64,000 nucleotides of DNA. Source: an uncultured Eubacteriales bacterium (GTDB taxonomy: Bacteria; Bacillota; Clostridia; Peptostreptococcales; Anaerovoracaceae). Both the position numbers and the translations under genes were made by a program. The notes below the pieces were generated by a model. That model worked only from the letters and a program-made list of their open reading frames with translations, ran no database searches and had not been told where the DNA came from. Where the stretch lies: assembly GCA_900542295.1 (NCBI GenBank), contig UQNJ01000014.1:3298-67297 (forward strand). Direction: 5' to 3'. How positions within the stretch are numbered: the stretch's first letter is position 1; the number at the start of each line of letters is the position of its first letter. This document shows, piece after piece, positions 1 through 9,012 of this stretch.

Positions 1-1005
1 GAATTTAATCCTGAAATTGCAGTTACTGCAAATGAGAGCGATGCGGCAGAACTTGCAAAGAAGCACAGAAATGTCGAATTCTTCTGGGGTCGTGAAGGTC
101 TTATTCAGGCAGCAAAAATAGAATCTGATCTTGTAATGAATGCTCTTGTGGGTATGCGTGGAATGGAGCCTACTTATTATGCCATACAAGAGGGGCGAAG
201 CATTGCTCTTGCTAACAAAGAGACTCTTGTGGCAGGCGGAGAGATTATAATGGCAGAAGCTTTGAAAAAGGGAGTTTCAATACTTCCTGTTGACAGCGAG
301 CACAGTGCTGTATTTCAAAGTCTTGAGGGTAATCAGAACAGAAAGATAAAGAAAATACTTCTGACTGCATCAGGAGGCCCCTTCAGGGGATTTACCAAGG
401 AACAGCTAAGCAATGTGACATTGGAGCAGGCACTTAAGCATCCCAACTGGAGTATGGGGAAAAAGATTACTATAGACTCTGCTACCATGATGAACAAAGG
501 TCTTGAGGTTATAGAAGCAAAATGGCTGTTTGATGTGGATGTCAAGGATATAACCATATTGGTGCATCCTCAGAGTATACTGCATTCGGCAGTTGAATTT
601 GAGGATGGGGCAGTAATCGGTCAGATGGGAGTGGCAGACATGAGGATACCTATAAGCTTTGCAATGGCATATCCGCAAAGGCTGTACAACCCGAAAGACA
701 GTATAGACTTTTTTGGACAAGCTTCAAAAATGACATTTGAAAAGCCTGACTTAGAAGTTTTCCAGTGTATAAGAATAGCCTATGAGGCTTCGGAAGCAGG
801 CGGAACATACCCTGCTGTAATGAATGCGGCAAATGAAGTTTTAGTAGAATTATTTTTAAACGGAAAGATAAAATTTACAGATATTCCTAAGTACATACAA
901 ATAATACTTGATTTGCACAAACCTGCATATAATATTAAATTAGAAGATATTTTAGAAGCAGACAGAAATGCACGTACGGAGGTACTTCGTATAATTTCAG
1001 ACTAA
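1..1005 (+). CDS. dxr: 1-deoxy-D-xylulose 5-phosphate reductoisomerase (5' end outside window)
   Basis: This gene makes the enzyme that converts DXP to MEP with NADPH, the committed step of the non-mevalonate isoprenoid pathway in the cytoplasm. The reading frame is open from base 1, so the N-terminal part of the NADPH domain lies outside the window. Visible family signatures are LANKETLV in the N-terminal part, the catalytic-domain block TIDSATMMNKGLE and the VHPQSILHSAVEFEDG block. The C-terminal helical domain is complete and ends at TAA. It is followed after 25 bases by rseP and then ispG, the usual dxr-rseP-ispG order of Firmicutes, which supports co-transcription of two isoprenoid genes. 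Confidence 0.96.
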   Translation, partial: EFNPEIAVTANESDAAELAKKHRNVEFFWGREGLIQAAKIESDLVMNALVGMRGMEPTYYAIQEGRSIALANKETLVAGGEIIMAEALKKGVSILPVDSEHSAVFQSLEGNQNRKIKKILLTASGGPFRGFTKEQLSNVTLEQALKHPNWSMGKKITIDSATMMNKGLEVIEAKWLFDVDVKDITILVHPQSILHSAVEFEDGAVIGQMGVADMRIPISFAMAYPQRLYNPKDSIDFFGQASKMTFEKPDLEVFQCIRIAYEASEAGGTYPAVMNAANEVLVELFLNGKIKFTDIPKYIQIILDLHKPAYNIKLEDILEADRNARTEVLRIISD

Positions 1006-1030
1006 GAAAGCTGAGTGATTAGGGGGATTT

Positions 1031-2032
1031 ATGACGACAGCGATACTTGCTATTTTATTATTTTGTATAATGATTTTTCCACATGAGCTTGGGCATTTTA
1101 TAGCAGCCAAAAGGATGGGAGTAAGAGTTAACGAATTTTCTTTTGGTATGGGTCCGGCAATATGGAAGAAACAGAAAGGTGAGACTCTATACAGCATAAG
1201 ACTGTTTCCCATAGGAGGATTTTGCGCCATGGAAGGTGAGGATGAAGAATCTGACGAACCCGGAGCTTTTACAAATAAAAAACCGTGGCAAAAAATTGTT
1301 ATTTTGGCAGCAGGATCTTTTATGAATGTTGTATGCGCCGTGATTATTATGATAATTGTCACGGGAACACTTGGATTTACAACGACAACAATTGATGAAG
1401 TAACATCGGGAAGCCCTGCTGCTGAGGCCGGCATTGTACAGGGTGACGAGATTACAGAGATAGATAATCAAAAGGTCGAATCATGGGGAGATGTTTCAAA
1501 GTATATAAGTGAAGCAGAGGGAAAAGCCGTAACAATAGAAGTTGACCGCAACGGAAAAACTGAATCCCTTGTTATGCAGCCGGAGTATGACAGCAGCGGC
1601 AGATATGTAGTGGGAATAAAATGTGCTATAAGTCATAGTCCGCTGAAGGCTGCTATTGAAGGAACAAAGGCGACATGGAACATGACCGTTGATATGTTTG
1701 ATGTGCTGGGACAGTTGTTCACAGGTAAGCTTGGTACCGAAAATTTAAGCGGTCCGGTGGGTATGGTACAGATGGTCAGTGAAACGACACAGTACGGATT
1801 CTGGTATTACGGATTTTTAACGGCGCTTATATGTATGAACCTTGCTATAATGAATATGCTGCCGCTTCCGGCTCTTGACGGAGGCAGGATAATATTTGTG
1901 CTTTATACGGCTGTAACAGGTAAACCGGTGAGCCAAAAGGTAGAAGGAACGATACATTTTGTAGGAATAATATTGCTATTCGCTCTGATGATATATGTCA
2001 CCTTTAATGATATAGTCAGGATTTTTGGATAG
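1031..2032 (+). CDS. rseP: RIP metalloprotease RseP / site-2 protease
   Basis: This is a membrane zinc protease of the S2P family that cleaves anti-sigma factors and signal-peptide remnants within the membrane. The zinc motif HELGH is at residues 18-22 in the first membrane segment, and the third ligand region NMLPLPALDGG has its Asp near residue 283. A PDZ domain lies at about residues 118-195, between the membrane segments. The length of 333 residues is normal for a one-PDZ form. GGGGGATTT precedes the ATG. Its place between dxr and ispG is conserved in many Firmicutes. The substrate here is not evident; the B. subtilis homologue RasP acts on RsiW and FtsL. Confidence 0.96.
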   Translation: MTTAILAILLFCIMIFPHELGHFIAAKRMGVRVNEFSFGMGPAIWKKQKGETLYSIRLFPIGGFCAMEGEDEESDEPGAFTNKKPWQKIVILAAGSFMNVVCAVIIMIIVTGTLGFTTTTIDEVTSGSPAAEAGIVQGDEITEIDNQKVESWGDVSKYISEAEGKAVTIEVDRNGKTESLVMQPEYDSSGRYVVGIKCAISHSPLKAAIEGTKATWNMTVDMFDVLGQLFTGKLGTENLSGPVGMVQMVSETTQYGFWYYGFLTALICMNLAIMNMLPLPALDGGRIIFVLYTAVTGKPVSQKVEGTIHFVGIILLFALMIYVTFNDIVRIFG

Positions 2033-2057
2033 AAACCGGAAGCCGAGGATGCAGAAC

Positions 2058-2456
2058 ATGAAAGAATATACCTATGTTGCTTTAAGACAAAAACCGGAAT
2101 TAAAAGAAGAAGCTGCCGCATGGTTTCATGATAGATGGAAAGTATCGCAAGACGCTTATCTTGAGTGTATGGAAGCCTATCTTAATAATGAAACAGAATA
2201 TGGATGGTATCTTTGCTTAGACGGAGAGCGTATTGCAGGCGGACTTGGAGTAATTGAAAATGATTTTCACAGCAGGAGGGATCTTACGCCCAATGTATGT
2301 GCAGTATATACCGAAAAGGAATATCGTTGTCAGGGAATTGCAGGTCAGTTACTTGATATAGTTGTAAAGGATATGAAATCCAAGGGTATAAGCCCAATTT
2401 ATTTGGTTACAGAACATACAAGTTTCTATGAAAAATATGGCTGGAAATTTTTGTGA
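2058..2456 (+). CDS. GNAT family N-acetyltransferase, ended by an in-frame UGA
   Basis: The protein is a GNAT acetyltransferase of unknown substrate. Family features are IAGGLGVIENDF, the acetyl-CoA loop QGIAGQLLD and the C-terminal HTSFYEKYGW. I chose the ATG at 2058 because GAGG lies 9 bases upstream; frames further upstream would overlap rseP. The frame stops at TGA 2454-2456 right after GWKFL. The same frame then continues for 17 codons to TAA, reading VQGDD and MYIHR. As I recall the family, homologues run through here as FLC-MVQGD, so the UGA sits at a Cys codon. It may be a nonsense mutation, a sequencing error or a selenocysteine codon. Without readthrough, the last beta strand is lost. 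Confidence 0.8.
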   Translation: MKEYTYVALRQKPELKEEAAAWFHDRWKVSQDAYLECMEAYLNNETEYGWYLCLDGERIAGGLGVIENDFHSRRDLTPNVCAVYTEKEYRCQGIAGQLLDIVVKDMKSKGISPIYLVTEHTSFYEKYGWKFL

Positions 2457-2510
2457 ATGGTTCAAGGTGATGATGAATCTGATATGATAAGAATGTATAT
2501 TCATAGATAA
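2454..2510 (+). other. In-frame 3' continuation of the GNAT gene beyond UGA
   Basis: After TGA 2454-2456 the same frame stays open from ATG 2457 to TAA 2508-2510. Its 17 codons match the expected C-terminal end of this GNAT family (VQGDD, then MIRMYIHR). A short imperfect hairpin can be drawn just after the UGA: GGTTC at 2459-2463 with GAATC at 2475-2479, loop of 11. The loop is larger and the stem shorter than in known bacterial SECIS elements, so support for recoding is weak. Confidence 0.5.
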
Positions 2511-2583
2511 ATTCCGATTCTCATGTGACTTTAAAACGACTTTTGTATATGAAATCAATAAAAAGACGGAGGAAAACAGTAAA

Positions 2584-3663
2584 ATGGGTTTTAGACAAGT
2601 AAGATGCGGAGATATTATTATAGGCGGCGGAGCTCCTGTTTCCATTCAGTCTATGACCAATGTGGACTCAAGAGATGAAAAAGCTTTAATTGAGCAAATT
2701 GCCCGATTAAAGGATGCAGGATGTCAGATTGTGAGAATAGCCGTGCCCGATATGGAAGCAGCAGAGGTTCTTGGGCGTGTTAAGAAGCAGGTCAGGATGC
2801 CTTTAGTGGCAGATATCCATTTTGATTACAGGCTGGCTGTCGCCGCAATGGAAGCAGGCGCAGACAAGATAAGAATAAATCCCGGAAATATAGGAAGTAC
2901 AGAAAGAATAAAGGCTGTGGTAGACAAAGCAAAAGAAAGGCAGATACCAATAAGAGTGGGGGTTAATTCCGGTTCTCTTGAAAAAGATATTCTGTCAAAA
3001 TACGGCGGAGTTACAGCAGAGGGACTGGCAGAAAGCGCAGTCAGAAACATAAAATATATAGAGGATATGGATTACGCAAATCTGGTGGTTTCAATCAAAT
3101 CATCGGATGTTGCGATGAATTACAATGCTCATAAGATTCTTATAAAATCAACAGATGTTCCCATACATATAGGAATAACTGAAGCAGGAACCCCCAAGAG
3201 AGGCAAGCTCAAGTCTGCAATCGGGCTTGGCTCATTATTGCTTGAGGGAATAGGAGATACAATGAGAGTATCTTTGACAGCAGATCCCATTGAGGAAGTG
3301 AAATTCGCATCGGAAATATTAAAGAGTCTGGGAATGAAAAAATCTGCAATAAACTTTGTGTCATGTCCGACTTGCGGCAGGACTAAAATCAATTTACAGG
3401 CTCTTGCAGAAGAAATAGAAGCAAAGCTTTCGCCGATAGAGGCGGAGCTTGAAGCAAAAGGAAAAAGCGGAATTACAGTAGCTGTAATGGGATGTGCGGT
3501 TAACGGACCGGGAGAGGCGAGGGAAGCTGACTTCGGTCTTGCCGGTGGTGACGGAAAAGGATTGATATTTGCTAAGGGAAAGATTTTAAAGACTGTAGAT
3601 GAAAAAAATCTTTCAGATGAATTTCTAAATATAGTTGAAAATTATTGCAGGAGCTTAAACTAA
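2584..3663 (+). CDS. ispG: 4-hydroxy-3-methylbut-2-en-1-yl diphosphate synthase (flavodoxin/ferredoxin)
   Basis: IspG (GcpE) is the [4Fe-4S] enzyme that reduces MEcPP to HMBPP, the sixth step after Dxr in the MEP pathway. The TIM-barrel part begins with IQSMTNVDSRD. The cluster-binding C-terminal domain has SCPTCGRT (Cys 261 and 264) and MGCAVNGPGEA (Cys 304), as expected. At 359 residues it is a short bacterial form without the plant or chlamydial insert. GGAGG is present ahead of the ATG. PolC starts 6 bases after its stop, so the two are almost surely co-transcribed. Confidence 0.97.
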   Translation: MGFRQVRCGDIIIGGGAPVSIQSMTNVDSRDEKALIEQIARLKDAGCQIVRIAVPDMEAAEVLGRVKKQVRMPLVADIHFDYRLAVAAMEAGADKIRINPGNIGSTERIKAVVDKAKERQIPIRVGVNSGSLEKDILSKYGGVTAEGLAESAVRNIKYIEDMDYANLVVSIKSSDVAMNYNAHKILIKSTDVPIHIGITEAGTPKRGKLKSAIGLGSLLLEGIGDTMRVSLTADPIEEVKFASEILKSLGMKKSAINFVSCPTCGRTKINLQALAEEIEAKLSPIEAELEAKGKSGITVAVMGCAVNGPGEAREADFGLAGGDGKGLIFAKGKILKTVDEKNLSDEFLNIVENYCRSLN

Positions 3664-3669
3664 TCGACA

Positions 3670-6600
3670 ATGAGAGAAATAATAAGAGATGTTTTAAGTA
3701 GATATCATGTGGGGCACCTTTCTCAGGATGAATTGAAATACGACTTGAGAAAGGCATGCATAAAAAAAGAAGAAAGGGTTTTATCTTTAGATATGACCCT
3801 TAATTTTGTTATGCCTCTTGACGCATGCCACGATATAAAGGATAGAGTGGGACAAAAACTTGGAGATATGGTAAGCGGCGTGGAAATAAATTTTTCATAT
3901 GACCACATCCTGCTTACAGAAGAGGAAATAATAGAACTTTTTATTCCTCATATGATAGAAATAGTAAATGGCGGATACGGAGGAATTACAAAAGCAGTCC
4001 AAAAGGATAAATTCATATTTGATGGTAAAAATTTAACTATATATGCCGCAGGTGGCTTCACAGTTGACCTGCTCAACAGTCATGTCGCTAAACAGTTCAA
4101 AACTCTTTTAAAGTCAGTTTTTAATATAGATACGGAAGTAATCTTTAAGAATGACGAGGATAATTTTCAAAAGAGTGTTAAGGCTTTCAGAGAAGTAGAG
4201 GATGAAGATATTAAGCGTTCTCTTGAAGAGTACAAGAAGCATCTCAAGTGCAAGACGGACAATGTTAAGAATGAATCCACTCAAAAGTCTGAACCGTCTC
4301 AGCCAAAGGAAAGGTGGAGCGGCAGAAGAAGAGAGAAAGAAGAACCTGCACAAGGCAACCGGATAATGGGAAAGCCTATCAGCTCCGATGCTACAACAAG
4401 ACTGAGGGATATAGAACCGTCTCAGGGAGTTGTGGTAGTAGAGGGAACTGTATTCAGGATAACTCACCGCCTTATAAAGAGTGGAAATTTTCTCATGACT
4501 TTGCTTCTGACCGACAATACAACGACCATATGTACGAAAGCCTTCATAACATCTGCAAAGCAGAAGGAAATAGAAAGTCTGCTTGCTGAGGGAGATGCGG
4601 TAAAAATCAGAGGCGAGGTACAGTGGGATACTTTTGAAAATCTTAATGTTGTAATGATAAAAGATTTGCAGAAAGGTGAAAAGGCAGAAGAAAGACAGGA
4701 TACATGGCCGGACGGAAAACGTGTGGAGTTACATGCTCATACAAAGATGAGTGCTATGGATGGTTTAAACGAACCGGCAGATATAGTGAATCAGGCAGCA
4801 GCTTGGGGTCAGCCTGCCGTAGCAATAACAGATCACGGTGTGGTACAGGCATTTCCTGATGCTGCAAAAGCCGCAAAGAAGCTTCGTGATAAGGGGAAGG
4901 ACATTAAAGTCATATATGGAATGGAAGGCTATGTGTTCGATGATGAGGGTCTGGTAGATGAAGAAGGAAACATAGATTACAAAAGTAAGCCCACCAATCA
5001 TATAATTCTTTTGGCAGCCACTCAGGAGGGAATGAAAAACATATATAAACTTGTATCATTCTCTCATCTGGATTATTTCTATAAGAGGCCGAGACTTCCC
5101 AAATCGGTTATAGAAGCAAACAGAAATGGCATAATAATCGGCTCTGCTTGTGAAGCGGGGGAACTTTATCAGGCATTTTACAGACAAAAATCTCATGAAG
5201 AAATCAAAAAAATTGCAGAATTTTATGATTATTTTGAAATACAGCCTTTAATAAACAACAGATTTTTGACAGAGGACAGAACAGAAGGCGGCAAATACCC
5301 CGACAGGAGACGACTTAGCATAGATGATCTCAAAGACATAAACAGGCAGATAGTCGAGCTTGGGGATGAGATGGGAAAGCCGGTAGTTGCAACAACTGAT
5401 GCTCATTATGACAGGGACACTTCAGCCATATACCGAAATATAATAATGGCAGGTCAGGGATTTAAAGACGCAGAAAACGGTCAGGGCCTTTATTTGAGAA
5501 CTACCGACGAAATGATGGAAGAGTTTTCTTATCTTGGAAAAGAACAGGCAAGAAAAGTTGTAATAGAAAATACAAATATGATTGCTGATAAAGTTGATAT
5601 ACTGCTTCCGGTGCCGAAGGGAAAGTTTCCTCCTAAAATAGCCGGCGCCGAAGATACGCTTAGAAAAACATGTATGGAAAGAGCACACAGTATATACGGC
5701 GATCCGCTCCCTGATGTTATCGGAGAACGGCTTGAAAAGGAGCTGAATTCCATAATAAACAACGGATATGCGGTGATGTACGTTTCAGCTCAGATGCTTG
5801 TCAAGAAATCTTTGGAAGACGGGTATCTGGTTGGATCCAGAGGCTCGGTGGGTTCATCGCTTGCGGCTACCATGGCAGGAATAACGGAAGTAAACCCTTT
5901 GGATCCGCATTACATATGTCCTGAATGTAAATATCTTGAATTCGGAGATATGCAGAAGTATGATTGCGGAATAGATATGCCTCCGAAAAAATGTCCGGTA
6001 TGCGGTACGGAGCTTAACAGAGACGGCTTTACCATACCATTTGCTACATTCCTTGGTTTTGACGGTGACAAGGAGCCTGATATAGATTTGAATTTTGCAG
6101 GAGAATATCAGCCGGTGGCACATAAATATGTCGGTAAGATATTCGGTGAAAAAAATGTGTTTAAGGCAGGTACTGTAGGAACAATCGCCGATAAAACCGC
6201 TTATGGGTATGTAAGAAAGTTTTATGACGAGCAGGGAATACCGATAAATAAATATGAAGCAGACAGGCTTACGCAGCATTGTACAGGGATAAAAAGAACT
6301 ACGGGTCAGCATCCGGGAGGAATCGTAATAGTTCCGGATGACCACGAGATTTATGAATTCTGTCCCGTGCAGCACCCTGCAAATGATACGAAGTCGGATA
6401 TAATAACTACTCACTTCGATTATCACAAGATAGATGAAAATCTGCTTAAGCTTGATATATTGGGGCACAATGTTCCGTCAATGATAAGGCAGCTTCAGGA
6501 TATGACAGGAGTAGATCCTCTGACAGTGCCTCTTACGGACAGAAAGGTGCTGAGCATATTCAACGGTATAGAAGCTCTGGATATTAAGGACCCGGATTAT

Positions 6601-7497
6601 AAATTCAAGCACGGCTCTTACGCAATACCGGAGTTTGGTACATCATTTGTAAGGCAGATGCTTGACGATACAAAGCCGGATAAATTTGCCGACCTTGTAA
6701 GAATATCAGGATTTTCCCACGGCACAGATGTGTGGCTCAACAACGCCCAGGACTACATAAGAGACGGCGTAGCTACCATGAGAGAGGTAATATCCACAAG
6801 AGATGATATAATGAACTATTTGATGCTTAAGGGCATAGAAAACAAGACATCGTTTCAGATTATGGAGGATGTCAGAAAGAACAGGCCGCTGAAGCAGGAA
6901 CAGCTTGATGTAATGGAGGAGCATGGTGTTCCTCAGTGGTATATAGACTCATGCATCAAAATTCAGTACATGTTCCCAAGAGCTCATGCTGTTGCATACA
7001 CCATGATGTCATTCAGAATGGCATGGTATAAAGTATATTATCCGAGAGAATTTTATGCTACCTACTTCAGCAGCGTAGTCAGTGATTTTGACGCAGATAC
7101 CATACTTAAGGGTAAAAATGCGATTTTAGAAAAAATAGATTTGATAAATGCAAAGGGTCAAGAAGCTACGGCAAAGGAAAATAACGAGCTGATAGTTTTA
7201 GAGGTGGCTTATGAAATGTACGCAAGGGGATATGAGTTTAAGGACATGGTTCTTGGAGAATCAGAGGCCGGAAAGTTCAAAATATCCGATGGCAAAGTAC
7301 TGCTGCCTTTCATGGCTCTGAGCGGAATGGGAGAAACTGCTGCCAGATCTCTTGTAGATGAATACAAAATCAAGCCGTATGACACCATAGAAGAGATAAT
7401 GAAGAGAGCAAAGATAAACAAGACTTCTATAGAAGCTCTTAAGGCAAGAGGAGTTCTTAAGGGACTTCCTGAAACAGATCAGCTGAGTTTCTTTTGA
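3670..7497 (+). CDS. polC: DNA polymerase III PolC, without the exonuclease domain
   Basis: This is the replicative alpha subunit of low-GC Gram-positives. At 1275 residues it is about 160 shorter than the usual 1430-1440. Domains in order are an N-terminal domain, an OB fold (about 245-340), PHP (HAHTKMSAMDG from residue 355, ITDHG), a zinc site (CPEC from 750, CPVC), the polymerase core with PDIDLNFAGEYQ (Asp 804 and 806), and the C-terminal part ending DQLSFF. The 3'-5' exonuclease normally inserted in PHP, recognised by FDVETTG and HNASFD, is absent. Residues 420-442 run directly from GMEGYVFDDEG to TNHIILLAAT, where the ordinary protein resumes after the insert. There is no frame break. 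Proofreading must come from elsewhere or be weak. Confidence 0.95.
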   Translation: MREIIRDVLSRYHVGHLSQDELKYDLRKACIKKEERVLSLDMTLNFVMPLDACHDIKDRVGQKLGDMVSGVEINFSYDHILLTEEEIIELFIPHMIEIVNGGYGGITKAVQKDKFIFDGKNLTIYAAGGFTVDLLNSHVAKQFKTLLKSVFNIDTEVIFKNDEDNFQKSVKAFREVEDEDIKRSLEEYKKHLKCKTDNVKNESTQKSEPSQPKERWSGRRREKEEPAQGNRIMGKPISSDATTRLRDIEPSQGVVVVEGTVFRITHRLIKSGNFLMTLLLTDNTTTICTKAFITSAKQKEIESLLAEGDAVKIRGEVQWDTFENLNVVMIKDLQKGEKAEERQDTWPDGKRVELHAHTKMSAMDGLNEPADIVNQAAAWGQPAVAITDHGVVQAFPDAAKAAKKLRDKGKDIKVIYGMEGYVFDDEGLVDEEGNIDYKSKPTNHIILLAATQEGMKNIYKLVSFSHLDYFYKRPRLPKSVIEANRNGIIIGSACEAGELYQAFYRQKSHEEIKKIAEFYDYFEIQPLINNRFLTEDRTEGGKYPDRRRLSIDDLKDINRQIVELGDEMGKPVVATTDAHYDRDTSAIYRNIIMAGQGFKDAENGQGLYLRTTDEMMEEFSYLGKEQARKVVIENTNMIADKVDILLPVPKGKFPPKIAGAEDTLRKTCMERAHSIYGDPLPDVIGERLEKELNSIINNGYAVMYVSAQMLVKKSLEDGYLVGSRGSVGSSLAATMAGITEVNPLDPHYICPECKYLEFGDMQKYDCGIDMPPKKCPVCGTELNRDGFTIPFATFLGFDGDKEPDIDLNFAGEYQPVAHKYVGKIFGEKNVFKAGTVGTIADKTAYGYVRKFYDEQGIPINKYEADRLTQHCTGIKRTTGQHPGGIVIVPDDHEIYEFCPVQHPANDTKSDIITTHFDYHKIDENLLKLDILGHNVPSMIRQLQDMTGVDPLTVPLTDRKVLSIFNGIEALDIKDPDYKFKHGSYAIPEFGTSFVRQMLDDTKPDKFADLVRISGFSHGTDVWLNNAQDYIRDGVATMREVISTRDDIMNYLMLKGIENKTSFQIMEDVRKNRPLKQEQLDVMEEHGVPQWYIDSCIKIQYMFPRAHAVAYTMMSFRMAWYKVYYPREFYATYFSSVVSDFDADTILKGKNAILEKIDLINAKGQEATAKENNELIVLEVAYEMYARGYEFKDMVLGESEAGKFKISDGKVLLPFMALSGMGETAARSLVDEYKIKPYDTIEEIMKRAKINKTSIEALKARGVLKGLPETDQLSFF

Positions 7498-7526
7498 TTT
7501 ATAATGAAGCAAAGGGATGTGAAGAT

Positions 7527-8139
7527 TTGGAGATAGAAATTAAAGATATAAGAAAAAAAGATTACAAAAAAGCTATAATGTTTGCATTAAAGGGTATGAG
7601 CTGCGACTGGTATATAGATAATAAATGGGCATTGAAGGCTTATGGAAAATATTTCTGGTATATGGAGCTGAACCGGGCAACACAGATATTTGCAGCATAT
7701 AATAGAAGACAAATTCGTCGGAGTACTGCTGGCTGAGGTTGAGGTAGAAAAAAAGAAAAAACAGAACTTCTTTCAGCAGCTTTATGTTAGGATGGTGGAT
7801 CTTTTTCAGAAGACTTTTCTAAAGGCGGGAGAGGGTGTTTACAAGGAAACTACAGAAGAACAGAGGGAACATTATTTGAAATCTCATAAAGCTGACGGAG
7901 AGATACTTTTTCTGGTATCAGATCCCGAGTGCAGTGTAAAAGGCATAGGAACAGCTTTGCTTGAGGCACTTGAAGAAAAAGAAAAAGGAAAAACCATGTA
8001 TCTTTTTACAGACGACGGATGCACATATCAGTTTTATGAACACAGAGGATTCGATAGAGTAGAAGAAAAAGATATCATAATGAAAATGCCTAAAGGAGAT
8101 GTTCCTCTGAGATGCTTTATGTATAGTAAAGTATTATGA
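7527..8139 (+). pseudogene. GNAT-like acetyltransferase with a frameshift
   Basis: The 5' part (from TTG 7527, or TTG 7494) encodes DIRKKDYKKAIMFALKGM and KYFWYMELNRATQ. The 3' part, in another frame, continues with EDKFVGVLLAE, the GNAT core KGIGTALLEALEE and TYQFYEHRGFDRV. The two frames fit one protein if one base is removed near 7702, where the sequence reads GCATATAATAGAAGAC and GCATATATAGAAGAC is expected. The parts together match a GNAT family of about 200 residues in clostridia. A single A insertion is the simplest explanation; it could be real decay or an assembly error. It starts at the polC stop and would be the operon's last gene. Confidence 0.75.
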
Positions 8140-8165
8140 AAAAACAATAAGTGGATTAAATTTAT

Positions 8166-8212
8166 AAGACTCTGCTGTTTGTATACTTAAAAGTATAAGG
8201 CAGCAGAGTCTT
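8166..8212. terminator. Large hairpin between convergent genes
   Basis: A perfect 12-bp inverted repeat (8166-8177 with 8201-8212) encloses a second stem, TATACTT with AAGTATA. It lies between the end of the plus-strand GNAT gene and the end of the minus-strand regulator. The U-tracts on both sides are poor, so it may work mainly as a shared transcript-end structure. Confidence 0.6.
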
Positions 8213-8234
8213 GCTTAAAGTAACTAAGATACTG

Positions 8235-8894
8235 TCAGGATTCATAAAGCTCTCTGAGCTTTTTCAAATCGGTAATTTCTATGGTTCCACGTGACAGCGT
8301 TACAAGGCCTTCGCTCTGAAAATATTTGAGCATTCGGCTTACAACTTCACGAGCAGTGCCTAAATGATTGGCAATCTTTTCATGGGTTACTTTAAGGGAC
8401 AGAGTACCTTCTATTATAGACTCTTCTGCTAAAAACTCTGCAAGACGTTTATCGAAGCTTTTCCACATAAGCTGCTCTATAAGCCACATAACTTCGGAAA
8501 ATCTGCCGGCCATAATCTGATTGGTATAATTAGCCAGAGGAGCCGATGATTCTGTAAGCTGTTTATATACTTCTGTTGGAATAACAAACAGCTCTGAGTC
8601 TTTTTCAGCTTCAACAAAAATTTCAAACTGTATATTCTGCATCATACATGATGCAGAAAACAGGCATATGTCCATTTCAAACAATCGATACAGGGTAATT
8701 TCTTTGCCTTCATCTGAAAGTATGTAAGCACGAAGCTGTCCTGAATTTACGAGGACAAGACCGCTGCAATCAGAAGAACCGTTATGGATTACAGTGCCTT
8801 TTTTTACGGTTCTTTTCAGTGTTGAGCTGGAAATTATATCTTGCTGCTGTTTGGTGAGCATGCTCCATATTGGGAAAAAATCAAAAATCTGCAT
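8235..8894 (-). CDS. Crp/Fnr family transcriptional regulator
   Basis: This protein of 219 residues has an N-terminal cyclic-nucleotide-type beta roll (about 1-120), a long dimer helix, and a C-terminal winged helix containing HEKIANHLGTAREVVSRMLKYF (about 166-190). It lacks the FNR-type N-terminal Cys cluster, so it is not a classic oxygen-sensing FNR. The effector is unknown. AAAGAGAGG precedes the start on the minus strand. It is divergent from trxA-trxB with about 118 bases between, so control of the thioredoxin operon or of itself is a reasonable guess. No clear half-site was found there. Confidence 0.9.
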   Translation of the reverse strand: MQIFDFFPIWSMLTKQQQDIISSSTLKRTVKKGTVIHNGSSDCSGLVLVNSGQLRAYILSDEGKEITLYRLFEMDICLFSASCMMQNIQFEIFVEAEKDSELFVIPTEVYKQLTESSAPLANYTNQIMAGRFSEVMWLIEQLMWKSFDKRLAEFLAEESIIEGTLSLKVTHEKIANHLGTAREVVSRMLKYFQSEGLVTLSRGTIEITDLKKLRELYES

Positions 8895-9012
8895 AATATA
8901 AACCTCTCTTTAATGTAAGTATAAAAAATTTCAGCTGCAGATGTCAATCGTTTTATTAAAATCTGTCATTTGGGGGTAAAATAAAAATATATATACAAAA
9001 GGAGAGAGTGCG

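Noticed and set aside
2454..2456. UGA read as tryptophan (changed code)
   Set aside because: UGA ends several intact genes here, such as polC and the amino-acid permease, and no selenium genes are visible to support wider recoding.
5854..6468. Long minus-strand open frame of about 200 codons within polC
   Set aside because: It is antisense to the conserved polymerase core, rich in Cys, Tyr and Ile with no domain, and lacks a ribosome site.
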